Shown here piece after piece: positions 5,917 through 7,869 of a stretch of 7,869 nt of DNA. Made by a program: the position numbers and the translations under genes. The DNA lies in NCBI GenBank assembly GCA_017423885.1, contig JAFPCJ010000160.1:1-7869 (forward strand). Reading direction: 5' to 3'. How positions within the stretch are numbered: position 1 is the stretch's first letter; each line of letters begins with the position of its first letter. The notes below the pieces were generated by a model that saw nothing but the letters and a program-made list of their open reading frames with translations, ran no database searches and had not been told where the DNA came from. This DNA is from Clostridia bacterium. GTDB taxonomy: Bacteria; Bacillota_A; Clostridia; Oscillospirales; Acutalibacteraceae.

Positions 5917-7407
5917 TTGATAGATAAGAGTATACGCAAATTAGTTTGCTACGGTCTTGAAAAAGGCTTTTTCACAAAGCGTGACGAGATATATGTTACC
6001 AACCGCATAATGGAGCTTTTAGAGCTTGACGGCATTGACTGCTCTGATTGCTTTACCGATGTTGACCTTACCGAGGCACTCGAAGAAATTCTTGACTTTG
6101 CGGCACAAAAAGGTCTTTTTGAGGACGGTATTACCGCCCGCGATCTTTTTGACACCAAGCTCATGGGCGCCATGCTGCCGCGTCCGAGTGAGGTCACTCA
6201 TGAATTTTACGAGCGTTATGAGCGTTCTGCCAAAGAGGCTACAGATTGGTACTACAATTTCAGTTGTGACACTAACTACATCCGCCGCGATCGCATTGCA
6301 AAGGATGTAAAATGGCTTACTCCCACAGAATACGGCGAGCTTGATATAACCATAAATCTTTCCAAGCCCGAAAAGGATCCCAAGGCTATTGCCGCCGCTA
6401 AAAATGCCGCACAGACAGGCTATCCGAAATGTATGCTTTGCCGCGAATGCGAGGGGTATGCAGGCAGAATGAATTTCCCTGCCCGACAGAATCACCGCAT
6501 CATTCCTATAAAGATCAACAACAGGGATTGGTGCTTACAGTATTCCCCTTACGTTTATTATAATGAGCATTGTATCGTTTTTAACGCCGAGCATACCCCT
6601 ATGGCTATAAACCGCGATACCTTTTTAAAGCTACTTGATTTTGTAAAGCAGTTTCCTCATTATTTTGTGGGTTCAAATGCCGATCTTCCGATCGTGGGCG
6701 GCTCTATCCTTTCGCATGACCATTTTCAGGGCGGTCATTATACCTTTGCAATGGCAAAGGCTCCTATTGAGCATACCCTTACTTTTAGCGGCTTTGAGGA
6801 TGTCGAGGCAGGTATACTTAAGTGGCCCATGTCTGTTATCCGTTTGCGTCACGAAAATACCGAGCGCCTCATAGAGCTTGCAGAAAAAATTCTTATCGCT
6901 TGGCGCGGTTATACCGATGCGGATGCATTTATTTTTGCTGAAACTGACGGTGTTCCTCACAACACCATCACTCCCATTGCGCGCAAAAGCGGAGAAAAAT
7001 TCGAGCTTGACCTTGTACTGCGTAATAACATCACCACCGAAGAGCATCCGCTCGGAGTATATCATCCCCATTCAGAGCTTCATCACATTAAGAAAGAAAA
7101 CATCGGTCTTATTGAGGTAATGGGACTTGCGGTATTGCCTGCAAGACTCAAGGCCGAAATGGCAGAGCTTGAAGCCGCTATTCTTGACGGTCGCGATATC
7201 CGCGCCGACGAAAGCTTGTGCATACATGCCGATTGGGCGGATGAAATAAAGGCAAAATACAGCGATATAAATGCTCAAAACATATCCGATATCATAAAAA
7301 CCGAGATAGGAATAGTTTTCTCAAAGGTGCTTGAGCATGCAGGTGTTTACAAGCGCACTGCCGACGGTCTTGCGGCATTTAAGAAATTTGCGGAGAGTGT
7401 AAAATGA
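5917..7407 (+). CDS. galT: UDP-glucose--hexose-1-phosphate uridylyltransferase, class II (Firmicutes type)
   Basis: GalT exchanges UMP between UDP-glucose and galactose 1-phosphate in the Leloir pathway. This is the class II form, about 490-500 residues, known from Firmicutes and bifidobacteria and distinct from the E. coli type of about 350. Diagnostic segments are YPKCMLCRECEGYAGRMNFP (169-188), QNHRIIPIKIN, WCLQYSPYVYYNEHCIVFN and GGSILSHDHFQGGHY (261-275). H267 and H269 lie in the HxHxQ arrangement expected for the uridylylated histidine site. Later segments NTITPIARK and PLGVYHPHSELHHIKKENIGLIEVMG are also typical. The start is TTG, supported by the AGGAG 8 nt upstream, and 496 residues is full length. 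Its own consensus promoter precedes it. galE and galK are not in view, so the substrate could be galactose 1-phosphate from any route. It overlaps the next gene by 4 nt (ATGA). Confidence 0.96.
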   Translation: MIDKSIRKLVCYGLEKGFFTKRDEIYVTNRIMELLELDGIDCSDCFTDVDLTEALEEILDFAAQKGLFEDGITARDLFDTKLMGAMLPRPSEVTHEFYERYERSAKEATDWYYNFSCDTNYIRRDRIAKDVKWLTPTEYGELDITINLSKPEKDPKAIAAAKNAAQTGYPKCMLCRECEGYAGRMNFPARQNHRIIPIKINNRDWCLQYSPYVYYNEHCIVFNAEHTPMAINRDTFLKLLDFVKQFPHYFVGSNADLPIVGGSILSHDHFQGGHYTFAMAKAPIEHTLTFSGFEDVEAGILKWPMSVIRLRHENTERLIELAEKILIAWRGYTDADAFIFAETDGVPHNTITPIARKSGEKFELDLVLRNNITTEEHPLGVYHPHSELHHIKKENIGLIEVMGLAVLPARLKAEMAELEAAILDGRDIRADESLCIHADWADEIKAKYSDINAQNISDIIKTEIGIVFSKVLEHAGVYKRTADGLAAFKKFAESVK

Positions 7408-7869
7408 TCTTCTTTACGGTTTTTAAGCAGGTTTTCATTCTGCTCTTGCTCATAGCGCTCGGTTTTTTACTTACAAAGCGCAAAATATTCACCGATGCGG
7501 GTGTTAAAAGCATGACCGAGCTCGTTCTGCTTTTCGTTACCCCCTGCGTTATAATAAAATCCTTTATCCGCGAATATGATCCTGCCACCCTTAAGTATAT
7601 TCTTATCAGCTTTGCCGCGGCAGTAGGAATTCATCTGCTGTTTATTATCACGGCGCATCTTTTGTTCCGCTCAAAGGATCAGCGTAAAAACTGCGTTCTT
7701 CGCTTCGGAGTTGTTTTCACCAACTGCGGATATATGTCTCTTCCTCTTCAGGAGGCGGTGCTCGGGGCTGACGGTGTGCTTTACGGTGCATCCTTTATTG
7801 CGATATTCAATCTTATCGTATGGAGCTACGGCATTACGCTTATGAGCGGCGACAAAAAGTATATTTCTC
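7404..7869 (+). CDS. AEC family (auxin efflux carrier-like) membrane transporter, 3'-truncated by window edge
   Basis: The ATG at 7404 overlaps the galT stop (ATGA) and is preceded by GGAGAG at 7392-7397. The frame stays open to the window end, giving 155 residues of a family usually near 300-320. The start MIFFTVFKQVFILLLLIALGF, with hydrophobic segments near 4-24, 38-54 and 64-87, and the block RFGVVFTNCGYMSLPLQ followed by GADGVLYGASFIAIFNLIVW, match the Mem_trans/AEC pattern (N-terminal half, with FxNxGxxxxPL). Family members are secondary carriers, some for malate or malonate and plant auxin; the substrate here cannot be read from the sequence. Overlap with galT implies one transcript and coupled translation, but this does not prove that it carries a sugar. 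Confidence 0.9.
   Translation, partial: MIFFTVFKQVFILLLLIALGFLLTKRKIFTDAGVKSMTELVLLFVTPCVIIKSFIREYDPATLKYILISFAAAVGIHLLFIITAHLLFRSKDQRKNCVLRFGVVFTNCGYMSLPLQEAVLGADGVLYGASFIAIFNLIVWSYGITLMSGDKKYIS

Overview
The window looks like ordinary chromosome from an anaerobic Clostridia-type Firmicute, probably near the Oscillospiraceae/Ruminococcaceae. The taxonomic guess is inference. It rests on a radical SAM/DUF512 gene directly before der, a Firmicutes-type (class II) GalT, the acyl-phosphate-dependent acyltransferase PlsY, strong AGGAG-type ribosome binding sites, and base composition judged by eye to be in the mid-40s % GC. I see no mobile element, phage gene, CRISPR array or tRNA.

Left part (1-4069, + strand): a tightly packed operon whose beginning lies outside the window. 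In order it holds the C-terminal ~80% of a radical SAM/DUF512 iron-sulfur protein, der (ribosome-assembly GTPase), plsY and gpsA. The junctions are a 3-nt gap, a 1-nt overlap and a 4-nt ATGA overlap. GpsA makes sn-glycerol 3-phosphate and PlsY acylates it, so these two form the entry to phospholipid synthesis. A strong hairpin terminator follows gpsA and also serves the convergent malQ gene, whose stop codon lies in its T-tract.

Middle part (4068-5816, - strand): a single-gene 5S rRNA unit with a perfect consensus promoter, a short leader hairpin, a 116-nt 5S gene and its own terminator, followed only about 30 bp later by malQ (4-alpha-glucanotransferase, GH77). No 23S or 16S gene lies beside the 5S, and malQ has almost no room for a promoter of its own.

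Right part (5820-7869, + strand): a 31-bp pure A/T tract separates the 5S promoter from a divergent, equally perfect promoter (TTGACA-N17-TATAAT) that drives galT. galT uses a TTG start codon and overlaps by 4 nt a membrane transporter gene of the AEC (auxin efflux carrier) family, which runs off the right edge.

I found no clearly undescribed multi-gene system. The points most worth a second look are the orphan 5S unit with its leader hairpin, malQ placed directly behind the 5S terminator, the paired perfect promoters around one A/T tract, and the functionally uncharacterised DUF512 radical SAM protein coupled to der.
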